Shown here: positions 1 to 9,547 of the stretch, one piece after another
Numbering within the stretch: the first letter of the stretch is position 1
Layout: every line of letters starts with the position of its first letter
DNA from: a virus
Direction: 5' to 3' (one strand)
DNA length: 64,000 bases
IMG/VR virus record: IMGVR_UViG_3300013120_000030
Span: 62,001 to 126,000 of that record
Notes under the pieces: generated by a model
Database searches by the model: none
Seen by the model: only the letters and a program-made list of their open reading frames with translations
Told to the model about the DNA's origin: nothing
Made by a program: the position numbers and the translations under genes

Positions 1-1
1 T

Positions 2-931
2 AGTAAATGTAAACACACATATTATAAAGAATATGAACATCAATGGATACCAGTTAAAGACCTAACTAATAACCACTTTGTAGCAACTCCAATATTGGAT
101 ATAACTGAAAACTCAGAACCTATCGATGTGTATTCATTATTAAAAGAATATACAAATATAGAAACAGTTGATAATATTATACGATTCTCAAATTATAATG
201 TTAAAGGAAAAAAACAAGGGATTCAGATACCAAGATATATAGAACGAACACCAGAACTATATGAGTTATTTGGATGGTATCTTGCTGAAGGATCAAGAAA
301 TTCTGCAAAATACCCATATAATGGCTTAAACTTCGCTCTTAATTCATCAGAAGAGAATATAGCACAACGAATATGTTACTTATTTAATCGTATCTTTGGA
401 GTTCGTTCTTTCTCTATTAAGAATGTATCAGATAATGGAATAAATGTAAGAATATATTCATCTCTGGTTTCGTTAGTGTTTCAGAAGTTATTTAAACATG
501 GCTCAAATAATAAATATATTCCATCACTTATATATAATACATCTGAAGATAATCTTAAATCTATGATTAACGCTGTATGGTTAGGTGATGGTTGTTATAA
601 TAAGAATAGAAAAATAATAAAAGTTATATCATCTTCTTTAATATACGATATAAATAACTTGTTATTAACATTAGGATATATGCCGAGTGTTAACTTTATT
701 AAAGGTGGAAAGAAAAAAAAGATATATCGTAATAATAAAGAGTCAGTTATTAGTGACTGTTGGACTGTTGAGTGGATTGAGAATCCAAAATGTACAAAAG
801 ATAGATATATACATGATGATTATTATTATACACGAGTATTATCTAAAAAAAACATATCAATAGATGAAGTATATAATATCGATGTTATTGATTCTAATTC
901 ATATATAGCTAATGGTTTGGCTGTTCATAAC
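2..931 (+). mobile_element. Intein, C-terminal part, with LAGLIDADG endonuclease domain
   Basis: The visible part begins near splicing block B (HQWIPVKDL at about 38-64). Two LAGLIDADG-type motifs follow: FGWYLAEGS at about 269-295 and AVWLGDGC at about 570-593. The end has the standard C-terminal splicing block, VYNIDV then GLAVHN, closing at Asn 929-931 with Ser as the +1 residue. The first splice junction lies outside the window. Blocks C, E, F and G resemble those of the intein at 56299-57450 (shared AEGS..NS, GDGC, VYNI and GLAVHN/GFAVHN patterns), so the two probably share an origin. Confidence 0.88.
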
Positions 932-2029
932 AGTATTGGGGCTGCTTGGGAAAACTTCACTAACACTAATACGTTTCTTGTCAACAAGTTCTTTGCTTAC
1001 AAAGATCCGTTAGAGCATTACAAACAGTATCAATTGTACGGTCAAGAATATACACCATGGACAGATCCTTATGGAAGTTTTATAGCTCCTCAAACTAGAA
1101 CTATGATGGCTCAAGAGAATCCTATAAGTGCTGCAATTAATTGGGGTTTTGGACTTCCTTATCTATTAGGTGGAAGAGCTGGAGGTATATATGGAGCAGT
1201 TGCAGGAGGTGCATATGGTGCTATTCATGGTATGGTAAGAAAAGCTTCTGGAACAATTTATACACCAGAACATATGCAGAAAGAGCGCCAGATAAATGAC
1301 TATTTCGATCAGTTAAAATTCGACAGGAACATGAGAATGGCGTCTTTATCAGAAGGTCTTACTAGGAAAGAATATAGTAATCAAGCAAGATCTACAATGA
1401 CAAGTATACTATCTCAAGGTGGTAAGTATACAGATATGTTTAGAGCTGCTCAGTCTAGCGAGAAACCATATCTAGCTGCATGGTTAGATGAAACTAATCC
1501 AGAACGTAGAGATGAGATAGCTAGATTCTTACCTGAGAAGATGGGTCATGCAATGAGAACATTTTGGCATTCAACTGATAACAAGATGTCTACAAGAGAT
1601 TTCTTAGAATCTACTAGTGCTGACTTGGCTAACGGAAGAAAGACCACGCCTTATAGTATGAATATGTTAGATCCTACTGTAGAACTAGAGGATATAAAAC
1701 TTAAAACTATACAAAATCAAGGTCTTAATCAACACGATTTTGGTCTTGGATGGCAAGAACAAATGCTTAGGGTACAGAATCAGATAGATGATATGCAGAT
1801 AGCTGAGATATCAGCCAGACCTTTAGAACCTGTAAATGTTAATACAGCTGGTATGAAAGCAGCTATATACGAGATGCTTAATCAGATGGGACTTAGTGGA
1901 CGTGTACAATTATATGTTAATAATCATAGTACTAATAATAACAAAGTAACGTTGACTGTTCAACGAGACAGATTACAAACTTTAAAGCGAAGTTTTAATT
2001 CAAGGAATAGGTGGATGAGAAATGTCTAA
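2..2029 (+). CDS. Virion-module protein, 5'-truncated, carrying an intein
   Basis: The frame is open from base 2, so the gene enters from outside the window; the TTG at 95 is not a real start. The first 310 codons are the C-terminal part of an intein, and the mature protein resumes at Ser (932-934). The remaining 366-residue C-extein is not recognised. It has a glycine/alanine-rich hydrophobic stretch (about 1135-1240: GGRAGGIYGAVAGG) that could be membrane-active, then a charged helical part with many Met and Gln. The stop overlaps the start of the next gene (2022), so the two are co-translated. Its place just before the giant protein and the baseplate genes suggests a virion or injected protein; that is inference from position only. 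Confidence 0.7.
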   Translation, partial: SKCKHTYYKEYEHQWIPVKDLTNNHFVATPILDITENSEPIDVYSLLKEYTNIETVDNIIRFSNYNVKGKKQGIQIPRYIERTPELYELFGWYLAEGSRNSAKYPYNGLNFALNSSEENIAQRICYLFNRIFGVRSFSIKNVSDNGINVRIYSSLVSLVFQKLFKHGSNNKYIPSLIYNTSEDNLKSMINAVWLGDGCYNKNRKIIKVISSSLIYDINNLLLTLGYMPSVNFIKGGKKKKIYRNNKESVISDCWTVEWIENPKCTKDRYIHDDYYYTRVLSKKNISIDEVYNIDVIDSNSYIANGLAVHNSIGAAWENFTNTNTFLVNKFFAYKDPLEHYKQYQLYGQEYTPWTDPYGSFIAPQTRTMMAQENPISAAINWGFGLPYLLGGRAGGIYGAVAGGAYGAIHGMVRKASGTIYTPEHMQKERQINDYFDQLKFDRNMRMASLSEGLTRKEYSNQARSTMTSILSQGGKYTDMFRAAQSSEKPYLAAWLDETNPERRDEIARFLPEKMGHAMRTFWHSTDNKMSTRDFLESTSADLANGRKTTPYSMNMLDPTVELEDIKLKTIQNQGLNQHDFGLGWQEQMLRVQNQIDDMQIAEISARPLEPVNVNTAGMKAAIYEMLNQMGLSGRVQLYVNNHSTNNNKVTLTVQRDRLQTLKRSFNSRNRWMRNV

Positions 2030-5000
2030 CTATGATAAAGATAAACCAAAACCTAACTGGTATAATAGAGTAGCTGTAGGATCTATCGGTCTTGCTAGTA
2101 TTGGTGTAGTAGCTTATAAGATGGGCGGTCCTACAGGAAGACTATTAGATAATATAAGAGATGAACTTGTAGAGAAAGATGCAGCAGATAAGTATCTTAA
2201 GTGGTCAAGGAAAAGTGTTGCTCCTGAAGATGTTAAAGATCTACAGGCTAAAATTGTTACTTCATCAAGAGGCGATACTATGCTAGCAGGCGGACCTCCT
2301 ACAGATGAAATGATGAACGAAGCTATAGATAAAGAGTTTAAGAGACACCAGATAACAGATGATCAACTGTTTAATAAAGCTGCTAGAATGGAAGCTGATA
2401 TAGAAGCAGCGTTTAATCAGGATATCCATGGTCATGCTACTGATAAGTTAATGAAGTTAAAAGAGTTTAGACGTTACCATAAAGCTCCAACAGATGCTGA
2501 GATGAGAAGAGATATGGTAGTTTCTAAACTAAAACATCAGACCATAACTGATTATCATAGAACATCTTATGTTGGCATGGAAGGAGTGCCAGATATAGAT
2601 CTTACAGATCCTGATATCGTTAGAGATCCTTTTGCTAAGTCTGAAGAGATAGATAAGTTACATCAACATTATATGAAGAACGATAAGGTGTATGCTAGAA
2701 AATATAACAAAGCATTACATGCTTCTTTAAAAGAGATTAAAATTTCTACTGCAACATCTACTATAGCTAATCCTACTCTACAGAAGAATGGGATATTTGG
2801 TACTAATAGTGTACCTAAGTCTATGGGTTCAGTAAAGAATATGTGGTCTAGTATTCTCGATATAGAGGGCGCAAATGCTTATACGTTAGAACCTGATAAA
2901 AGTGTTATGTTACATATAACTGGTCAGGCTGGATTTTCGTCTGATGAGATAGTAGCTAAACCTACGTCTTTTGAACTAAAGATGGATAACTCTACAAGGA
3001 TAAAGTATCAAAAGTATATGCCTCAGTTAAAGAGGATTCAAGGAAGACTAGAAGAGATTCAGACTCAACTTCACGGTAGGCGCGGTTCTCACGTCATATC
3101 TGATATACAAATATCTGATCAAGTTTACTCAGTAGGATCTAATAGGCAAGTATCTTACGCTGTGGTCGAATGGGATGTTAACGTTGGTACCACGAAGAAG
3201 CACGTTACAATACCTATACCTATGGCTGAGAATAACACTGTTCCTAGTATTAAAGGTATTAATGGAAGACTACGAGCTAACGTTAATTATGTGTCTGCTA
3301 ATCCATTCGGTCTTGGTTCAAGACAGGTTGTTAATACTACACAAATGGCTTTCGAAGAATTACATAATTCACTTACAAGTTCTATGATGAATGAGATGGA
3401 AGTAGATACCTCTAAGTTTCAACGTAGAATAGTGGATCGTATTAGTAACAGAATAGAAAATGGAGTTAAACCTCTTGCTAATGAAACTAGAGATTTCTTT
3501 AGTGCTCACCAGGTGAAAGTAATAACTAATGATACTATTATGAAAAGGAAGGGTGAATCAAGAAAAGGTTTTTTTAAACAGTTAAGAAGTGGCGGTAAGA
3601 GTTTAAGAAACATGCAGTTAATAAAGAATAATCCTCATGAATACGTTACGATGTTCCTCGATATAGAGACTATTAACTTAATGACAAATTCTCCACAGTT
3701 ACAAAAAGGCGATCCTTTTACAGGAATATGGCAATATGGTATTGTAGAGCAAGACATGGGTACTGGTAATATAAGAAGAGTTAAACAGATAGCTTCTGAT
3801 CATGTTCTTAATGAACAGTATATGTTAATAGATAAACATATTAAAGATGGTACTTTAAAGAATGCATTAAAAGACAATGGTAATACAGGTAAGAACCTTA
3901 GATCTATGGCAGAGTATGCACAGAGAACAGTAGGTGGTTCAGATGATCTAGACGCTTTACTAAGAATGAGAGAGATGATAAAAGCTCAAGCTAATGTTGA
4001 TAATAGATACGTTAATTCTTTGTACAAAAATCCTATTAGAACATCTAATGATTTCGCGAGAGTGATAGACAGTGAGTTAAGAAATGCACAGATGAGAGCT
4101 GCTAAAGAGGGTAAGAAACTTATAATAGGTACTGCTAATGGAGATTTTGACTTAAGTATCATTGGTAATCTATTAGGAGATTCAGCGTATGCTTCTAAGT
4201 TTGATCACCTTGATGTACAGACTATGACAAGAGCTATGACATTAGGGTTGTACGACCAACCTGCTATGTCTGCTGAGAATCTAATGCCGTGGTATGCATC
4301 TAAAACTGGAAGACCAGGTCTTTCTATGTTGTCTTTATCTAAAGATCCTGTAGGAACTGTTAAAGCTATAAGTACTGGAGTAACACCTACTGCTCATGTA
4401 GGTACCAGGCGTGCTCTAGATATGATGGTAAACGGAGAATTATCTAAGTATGGTAAGTGGGCTATAGCGGCTGGGCACTCATCTTCTGTATACGATAATG
4501 TTAATGCCCTAGGTATAATGCATATGCAAATGGAGTTCTTTGAGAAAGATGGGTTTCAGACAGCTAGAAATATAGAAGATTTTGTACAGAACGCATCTGG
4601 TTATGATGTTAATAAAAACCTTAAATCTCACTTAGAATTAGAGTTAGGAAGACTTCCTGGACAACAACAATGGTTTTCTTATGGACTAATGTCGTCTAAT
4701 GCTGCTTCTAAGAAGATAGGAAGTATGGTACATATAGCTCATATGTGGCCTGGACTATCTCTTAATCCTGGTAACAAAGATTTACACCAGTTCGCTAGAC
4801 ACGACATGGTAAGGAAAGATACTATTAAGAATCCTCATCGTGAGTACATGATGAAGAATCCTTTGAGATCTAATGTTGTTACTAAGGTAGAACACTGGAT
4901 GACAAGAGTGTCAGACTTTGACATGAGGTACTATGCTAATGAGTTACAGTTTAATATGGCTTACGCTGTTAATATGACAGGTAGTAAGAACGGTCTTTTC

Positions 5001-8000
5001 AAGACAGCGGCTGATACATTAGACTTTACAGTTCATTCTACTACAAGTGTAAGGGCAGGGGATTTGCCTGCTGACTCTAAACTTGCTAACGAGTTAACAA
5101 ACATATACTCTAAAATTACAAAGAAAGTTAAAGACTTGTCTAAGACTTTACACGGTGATCCTAATCACACTATCAGTGGCGAGATGTGGAAAGAAGCTTG
5201 TTCTCTTGTCTTAGCTAAGGAAGGTGTTACATTGCCTACTTTTACAAGAGATGCTAATGTTCCAATGAAGGTTTCTATAGGTGGTGAAGATCATGTATTT
5301 AACTCTCAACTAAACGGACGAGTAACATCGTTACGCGTTGATGGACGTCCCGGTGAGAAAGGAACACCGGGATTTATAGCGGATATAATGTTTGAGGCAT
5401 CAGGTAACGATCTTAATAATGCTGCAGTTAATCATATGGGAACTAAGAGTATTGTCACAAGACTTAATGTTAAATCTGCCGAACTAGCATATGGTAAGTT
5501 TAATGTACTTCCCGATAACTATGCTATTATGAACTTTGATTTCTTAGACAAGAAATATTGGGGATCAATGAAAGAGATGATGATTAGGAAAGGTTTGGGT
5601 GTGTCTATGTATAACGCTAAACATGCAGCTACAGCAGAGCAACGAGCTTATGCTGTTAAATCTTACAAGAGAATAGCTAACTTAATAAGAGGTTCTTTTC
5701 CTGTTACACAGAATAAAGATGGTAGTGTTCGTTTTGGACCAAGAAATCTTTCAGAAGATCCTAAAGAAATAATGAAAAAAATGTCAGCTATACGTATGAA
5801 CGACATAGTTTACGAACTAGGAGCCGTAGGACATGAAGCGTCTTGGACTCGTAAGACGATGGAATCTTACTATAATCTTAGAGGTGGCGGTGATATGTGG
5901 AGAGGGCGAGATAAGATTAGAAATGAAGTGGCTGATCTTTTATTAGGTCTAGATAGTGCTGCTAGTAAGATAGAAAAAAGAACTCAACAAGTAATGACTA
6001 CTGCTGATCAACGTACTCTTATCAAATTATTAGATCCTTTAGGAATGATAGAAGATAATCTGAGACAACGAGATGAACTAGTTGGTGGAAGTATAGAATC
6101 GCATTATAAGACATTGACTAGAGATAAACAAGAGCAACTTATAAAAGGAGCACGTATAACTCCTTTCTTACAAGAGTTACCAGATTTACAAGGAGGTGGT
6201 AGTTTCTTAGGATTCTATGGCGGGTATCAACCTTCAGCTATTTATAATAATAACGCTGGAAGAGATATAAAGTATATGCATGACGTGAAGTGGCAAAAGT
6301 CTTACTTTGAACAAACACATGTAAAAGACTCGCTATTCTCTACAAGAACAAGAAGACTTTTAAGATCCTCGATGGGTTATAGGAGACCTGGTTCAGGCGG
6401 TAGTAAACAGTTAGATGTAGCTAAGAAGTTCTTTAGACTGTCAGAGGCTATACAGAACAAAGGGGTTGCTGACTTAGCATCTGAACATATGTTAACCTTA
6501 GATAATATAGATGCTATTATTCACAGAAGAACTACAATGAAAGCTTTTGAAAGAGACTTAGAATCTCTGGCCGATAATAAGAATACACACGAGATAGCAG
6601 CTATTAGTGATTCTCTAGATGATATGCTTAAAGATGTTAACAAGGCAGAGTCTATTAATAAGGACGCAGTTGCTCATTCAATATTCCAGAAGACTACTGG
6701 TGAAAGACGAGAGATATTAGAAACTGTTGCTAAGAGAAATAACTATCTACATCAAACAGAGATACAAGAATGGGCTGACCTTGCTGTTAAGAAGAAAGAT
6801 ATATTCTTCCTTCCTAGTAAATTTAAACATAAGGATAAGATATACGGTAACGAAAGACTTACTATAACATTAGAGGATGCTGCTGAAGCTTTTAACAAAA
6901 AAGTTTTACCTACTGAACCATTAGATTCAAACGCCTTTCTTTCTATGTTACGACTAGTCCAAAAAGGTGAGAAGTATAAGACATTGTCTAAAACTAATCA
7001 ACAACTATTCGATATTGTCGATCTAGGTAATGGGAAACATGAGATACACTTAGGAGGTTTTCTAATGCCAGCACATGGACACGTGGGTAATATTGCCGAT
7101 ATGATGGATTCACAACAATACGGTATAGGTACACAGACTACTAAGATGTCTTTTGACATGATGGAAGGATATTATATGTATGCCAAAGATATGATAGAAG
7201 GTAGAACTGATAATCTAGGTGCTCATTCAACAAGACTTTTCACTGATCAGATGAAGATGTATACACATGCTCTTTCAATGGACAAAATGTCTGCTATGTT
7301 TAAGTCTACACAAACTGGAGTTATGCAAGGATTTCAAGCTGTTTATAAGTCGGTAGATACACATATAGCTTCAGCTCATCAGGTAATTCAAGATATTGCA
7401 TCAGACGCTCCTTATATAAAAAAGTGGTTTGCTACTAATAAACAATGGACAAAAAAAGATGTCACAGGGGTACTTAACAGATTTACTCAGATGAAACTTA
7501 ATACTATGACTGCTATGACAAGTACGTTATTCGATGAGAAACAAGTTGCAGTAAATTTTACTACAGGCAAACAAGAAATGATAGCTGACATGATTCAGAA
7601 AGGTACTAAAGAGTTTCAAGAGATGGTAGCAGAAATGAAACTAGGAAGAAGAACATTACCTGGAGGAGTTGCAGTAAGATTTCCAATGCTGCCTAATGGT
7701 GTTAATCCTGGATTCGAAGGTCCTCTGTTTGCTATGCCAGATGAAATAGGTACAGGTTTACTAGGCATGAGTAATAATCATATGTACATGGTAGAACCTA
7801 TCGGAGAACTCGTGAAAGCTGATAATGATGTAGACTTAATGGCGGTAGTAATGAAGTCTTTTAGTACTATAGAAGATATAGATAGAGCGTCTAGTGAATC
7901 TAGGTATAGTCTTAATAAGTTAATGTCGAGACTACAAGGTGGAGGATATCAGAAAGCTTACAACGACGCTAACTATGTATTAAGTACTTATTACGATAAA

Positions 8001-9344
8001 GGTGAACGTATGGCGCGAGTGTCTAAGTTAGATTCATCTGGTAAATTCGTAGTCAATAAAGTGAGGTACGACGCATTAGATTTTGTATCTAACGCTCAAG
8101 GTATGGTGCGAGAAACTGGTAAGTTAGGGGGAGCACTAGCTCCTTTATCTAGTACAGAATTTGTAGCAAGATCTAACCTCCATACATCTACTAAGGCACT
8201 AGGTGACCATATAGCAACATCTGCTATGGGAGGATTCTCTAAGAATCAGATTGGTCTATGGACTAATACTATACAAAAGAAAGTTCATGAACTATTTATG
8301 GCGAACGGTGCTATGGCTACAAAGTCTACTGTCTTAATGGACATGATAGGCGATCTTAACCATGGACTAGCTTCTATAGCACAGAGTCCTATTAAAGCTA
8401 CAAAGCATGGCGATCTAGAATCAGTGATGGATATGACAAAGATGTTATCATGGATAACAAATCCTACTAAGTCTAGAGTAGAAGATTATAATATGGCTTA
8501 TAGTACATGGGTAGATCAGTTCCCTGTAGAGAAGCAGGAAGCTATGGGAGATATCTTTAGAGTATGGACTAAGAGATCTTCAGTGTTTAGTCTGTTAGAT
8601 AAATATGATCCAGAAGCAGCTAAGTTTGCTCAACGAGAACAAGGTATAATGATGGGTAAACAAGGCACTAACTTTATGGACTACGTATCTTACAAGATGA
8701 TAGGAGAAAGTAAAGTTCAAGCTAAGTTAGATAATGCGTGGAGAATGGCTTACGAGAATGTTATGAATCTTAACGATAAGATGCGTGGCGGTATTAATCC
8801 TAAAGATGCACAACAAGCATGGGCTACTAAGTTACAACGTGAACTAGCAGAGACTTCTTTAGATAAGAGATTTAATGAAGTATTTGGTGATGCTATTACT
8901 AAGGCTAAATTTGGAATAAAACGCGGAGGCAAAGGAGCAGCAATCGCCGGACTAGCATTCCTTGCGCTTAACATGTTTAGACCTAATCAGATGTCTAGTA
9001 GTTCTAATCCATTAGATGCCTTTGTAGATCTAGGAATAGATATACATGGTAATAATTCTACTAATGAATTACAGTTAGGAAAAGAAGTACCATTAGATCT
9101 TGTTAACGCATCGTTTTCTAAAAAAGCTTTCATAGAAATGCAGAATAATAATAGTGCAACTATTAAGAGAGCACAAGGTAATATGGGTATGGACGCTATT
9201 AAATCTAGGTACATGACTCCTACAATGGTTCACTCACAGTTTAATAGTGGAGGAAGTACTACATATAGTAATCTAACCTCTAACATAGGTATCTTCGGTT
9301 CTGGTGAGACGCAAAGAAGAGCACGAAGAATTGGCAGTATATAG
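2022..9344 (+). CDS. Giant multidomain protein, candidate injected virion protein; exonuclease-like and RNA-polymerase-like motifs
   Basis: This is a 2440-residue protein starting inside the previous gene. A hydrophobic segment lies near the N-terminus (residues about 16-33, VAVGSIGLASIGVVAYKMGG) and another near the C-terminus (GAAIAGLAFLALNMF, about 2307-2321). Residues 545-550 read FLDIET (Asp547, Glu549), like Exo I of DEDD 3'-5' exonucleases. ANGDFDLSIIGNLL (Asp710) looks like Exo II, and His792...Asp800 could be a loose Exo III. Near the end, VRFPMLPNG (Arg1886) is followed 48 residues later by ADNDVDLMAV (Asp1934, 1936, 1938). This resembles the double-psi barrel catalytic loop DxDxD of RNA polymerases. 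Position between an intein-bearing protein and the baseplate hub suggests a tape measure or injected virion protein. The domain assignments are inference from short motifs. Confidence 0.5.
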   Translation: MSNYDKDKPKPNWYNRVAVGSIGLASIGVVAYKMGGPTGRLLDNIRDELVEKDAADKYLKWSRKSVAPEDVKDLQAKIVTSSRGDTMLAGGPPTDEMMNEAIDKEFKRHQITDDQLFNKAARMEADIEAAFNQDIHGHATDKLMKLKEFRRYHKAPTDAEMRRDMVVSKLKHQTITDYHRTSYVGMEGVPDIDLTDPDIVRDPFAKSEEIDKLHQHYMKNDKVYARKYNKALHASLKEIKISTATSTIANPTLQKNGIFGTNSVPKSMGSVKNMWSSILDIEGANAYTLEPDKSVMLHITGQAGFSSDEIVAKPTSFELKMDNSTRIKYQKYMPQLKRIQGRLEEIQTQLHGRRGSHVISDIQISDQVYSVGSNRQVSYAVVEWDVNVGTTKKHVTIPIPMAENNTVPSIKGINGRLRANVNYVSANPFGLGSRQVVNTTQMAFEELHNSLTSSMMNEMEVDTSKFQRRIVDRISNRIENGVKPLANETRDFFSAHQVKVITNDTIMKRKGESRKGFFKQLRSGGKSLRNMQLIKNNPHEYVTMFLDIETINLMTNSPQLQKGDPFTGIWQYGIVEQDMGTGNIRRVKQIASDHVLNEQYMLIDKHIKDGTLKNALKDNGNTGKNLRSMAEYAQRTVGGSDDLDALLRMREMIKAQANVDNRYVNSLYKNPIRTSNDFARVIDSELRNAQMRAAKEGKKLIIGTANGDFDLSIIGNLLGDSAYASKFDHLDVQTMTRAMTLGLYDQPAMSAENLMPWYASKTGRPGLSMLSLSKDPVGTVKAISTGVTPTAHVGTRRALDMMVNGELSKYGKWAIAAGHSSSVYDNVNALGIMHMQMEFFEKDGFQTARNIEDFVQNASGYDVNKNLKSHLELELGRLPGQQQWFSYGLMSSNAASKKIGSMVHIAHMWPGLSLNPGNKDLHQFARHDMVRKDTIKNPHREYMMKNPLRSNVVTKVEHWMTRVSDFDMRYYANELQFNMAYAVNMTGSKNGLFKTAADTLDFTVHSTTSVRAGDLPADSKLANELTNIYSKITKKVKDLSKTLHGDPNHTISGEMWKEACSLVLAKEGVTLPTFTRDANVPMKVSIGGEDHVFNSQLNGRVTSLRVDGRPGEKGTPGFIADIMFEASGNDLNNAAVNHMGTKSIVTRLNVKSAELAYGKFNVLPDNYAIMNFDFLDKKYWGSMKEMMIRKGLGVSMYNAKHAATAEQRAYAVKSYKRIANLIRGSFPVTQNKDGSVRFGPRNLSEDPKEIMKKMSAIRMNDIVYELGAVGHEASWTRKTMESYYNLRGGGDMWRGRDKIRNEVADLLLGLDSAASKIEKRTQQVMTTADQRTLIKLLDPLGMIEDNLRQRDELVGGSIESHYKTLTRDKQEQLIKGARITPFLQELPDLQGGGSFLGFYGGYQPSAIYNNNAGRDIKYMHDVKWQKSYFEQTHVKDSLFSTRTRRLLRSSMGYRRPGSGGSKQLDVAKKFFRLSEAIQNKGVADLASEHMLTLDNIDAIIHRRTTMKAFERDLESLADNKNTHEIAAISDSLDDMLKDVNKAESINKDAVAHSIFQKTTGERREILETVAKRNNYLHQTEIQEWADLAVKKKDIFFLPSKFKHKDKIYGNERLTITLEDAAEAFNKKVLPTEPLDSNAFLSMLRLVQKGEKYKTLSKTNQQLFDIVDLGNGKHEIHLGGFLMPAHGHVGNIADMMDSQQYGIGTQTTKMSFDMMEGYYMYAKDMIEGRTDNLGAHSTRLFTDQMKMYTHALSMDKMSAMFKSTQTGVMQGFQAVYKSVDTHIASAHQVIQDIASDAPYIKKWFATNKQWTKKDVTGVLNRFTQMKLNTMTAMTSTLFDEKQVAVNFTTGKQEMIADMIQKGTKEFQEMVAEMKLGRRTLPGGVAVRFPMLPNGVNPGFEGPLFAMPDEIGTGLLGMSNNHMYMVEPIGELVKADNDVDLMAVVMKSFSTIEDIDRASSESRYSLNKLMSRLQGGGYQKAYNDANYVLSTYYDKGERMARVSKLDSSGKFVVNKVRYDALDFVSNAQGMVRETGKLGGALAPLSSTEFVARSNLHTSTKALGDHIATSAMGGFSKNQIGLWTNTIQKKVHELFMANGAMATKSTVLMDMIGDLNHGLASIAQSPIKATKHGDLESVMDMTKMLSWITNPTKSRVEDYNMAYSTWVDQFPVEKQEAMGDIFRVWTKRSSVFSLLDKYDPEAAKFAQREQGIMMGKQGTNFMDYVSYKMIGESKVQAKLDNAWRMAYENVMNLNDKMRGGINPKDAQQAWATKLQRELAETSLDKRFNEVFGDAITKAKFGIKRGGKGAAIAGLAFLALNMFRPNQMSSSSNPLDAFVDLGIDIHGNNSTNELQLGKEVPLDLVNASFSKKAFIEMQNNNSATIKRAQGNMGMDAIKSRYMTPTMVHSQFNSGGSTTYSNLTSNIGIFGSGETQRRARRIGSI

Positions 9345-9370
9345 CTATACTAGATAGGTAAGGAGTATAT

Positions 9371-9547
9371 ATGTTTATAGAAGCTAACATTACAATAGAT
9401 GTACCCGACGGCGTAGATATTACGCCTATTATACAACAAATAAAAGCAATACTAAGTCGTACTAACGACATGGATACAGATGTTCACATTATAGAAGTTG
9501 ATGACCCTATAAGTACTAATCCTGTAAATTTATCAAAGGTTATATAG
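9371..9547 (+). CDS. Small unknown protein (58 aa)
   Basis: ATG at 9371 follows a strong ribosome binding site (AAGGAG, 9360-9365) and runs to TAG at 9545-9547, directly abutting the HNH gene start. The protein begins MFIEANITIDVPDGVDITPI and has a ferredoxin-like alternation of strand and helix (IQQIKAIL, then VHIIEVDD). No family is recognised. It sits between the giant protein and the hub gene, so it probably belongs to the virion operon, with the HNH gene inserted right behind it. Confidence 0.65.
   Translation: MFIEANITIDVPDGVDITPIIQQIKAILSRTNDMDTDVHIIEVDDPISTNPVNLSKVI

Noticed and set aside
95-2029. TTG at 95 as the real start of the first gene
   Set aside because: The frame is open to base 2 and the upstream codons read like intein block B, so the gene continues to the left of the window.
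9335-9352. Palindrome TATAGCTATA as an operator or terminator
   Set aside because: It is only 10 bp, AT-rich and without a T-run; such palindromes are expected by chance here.
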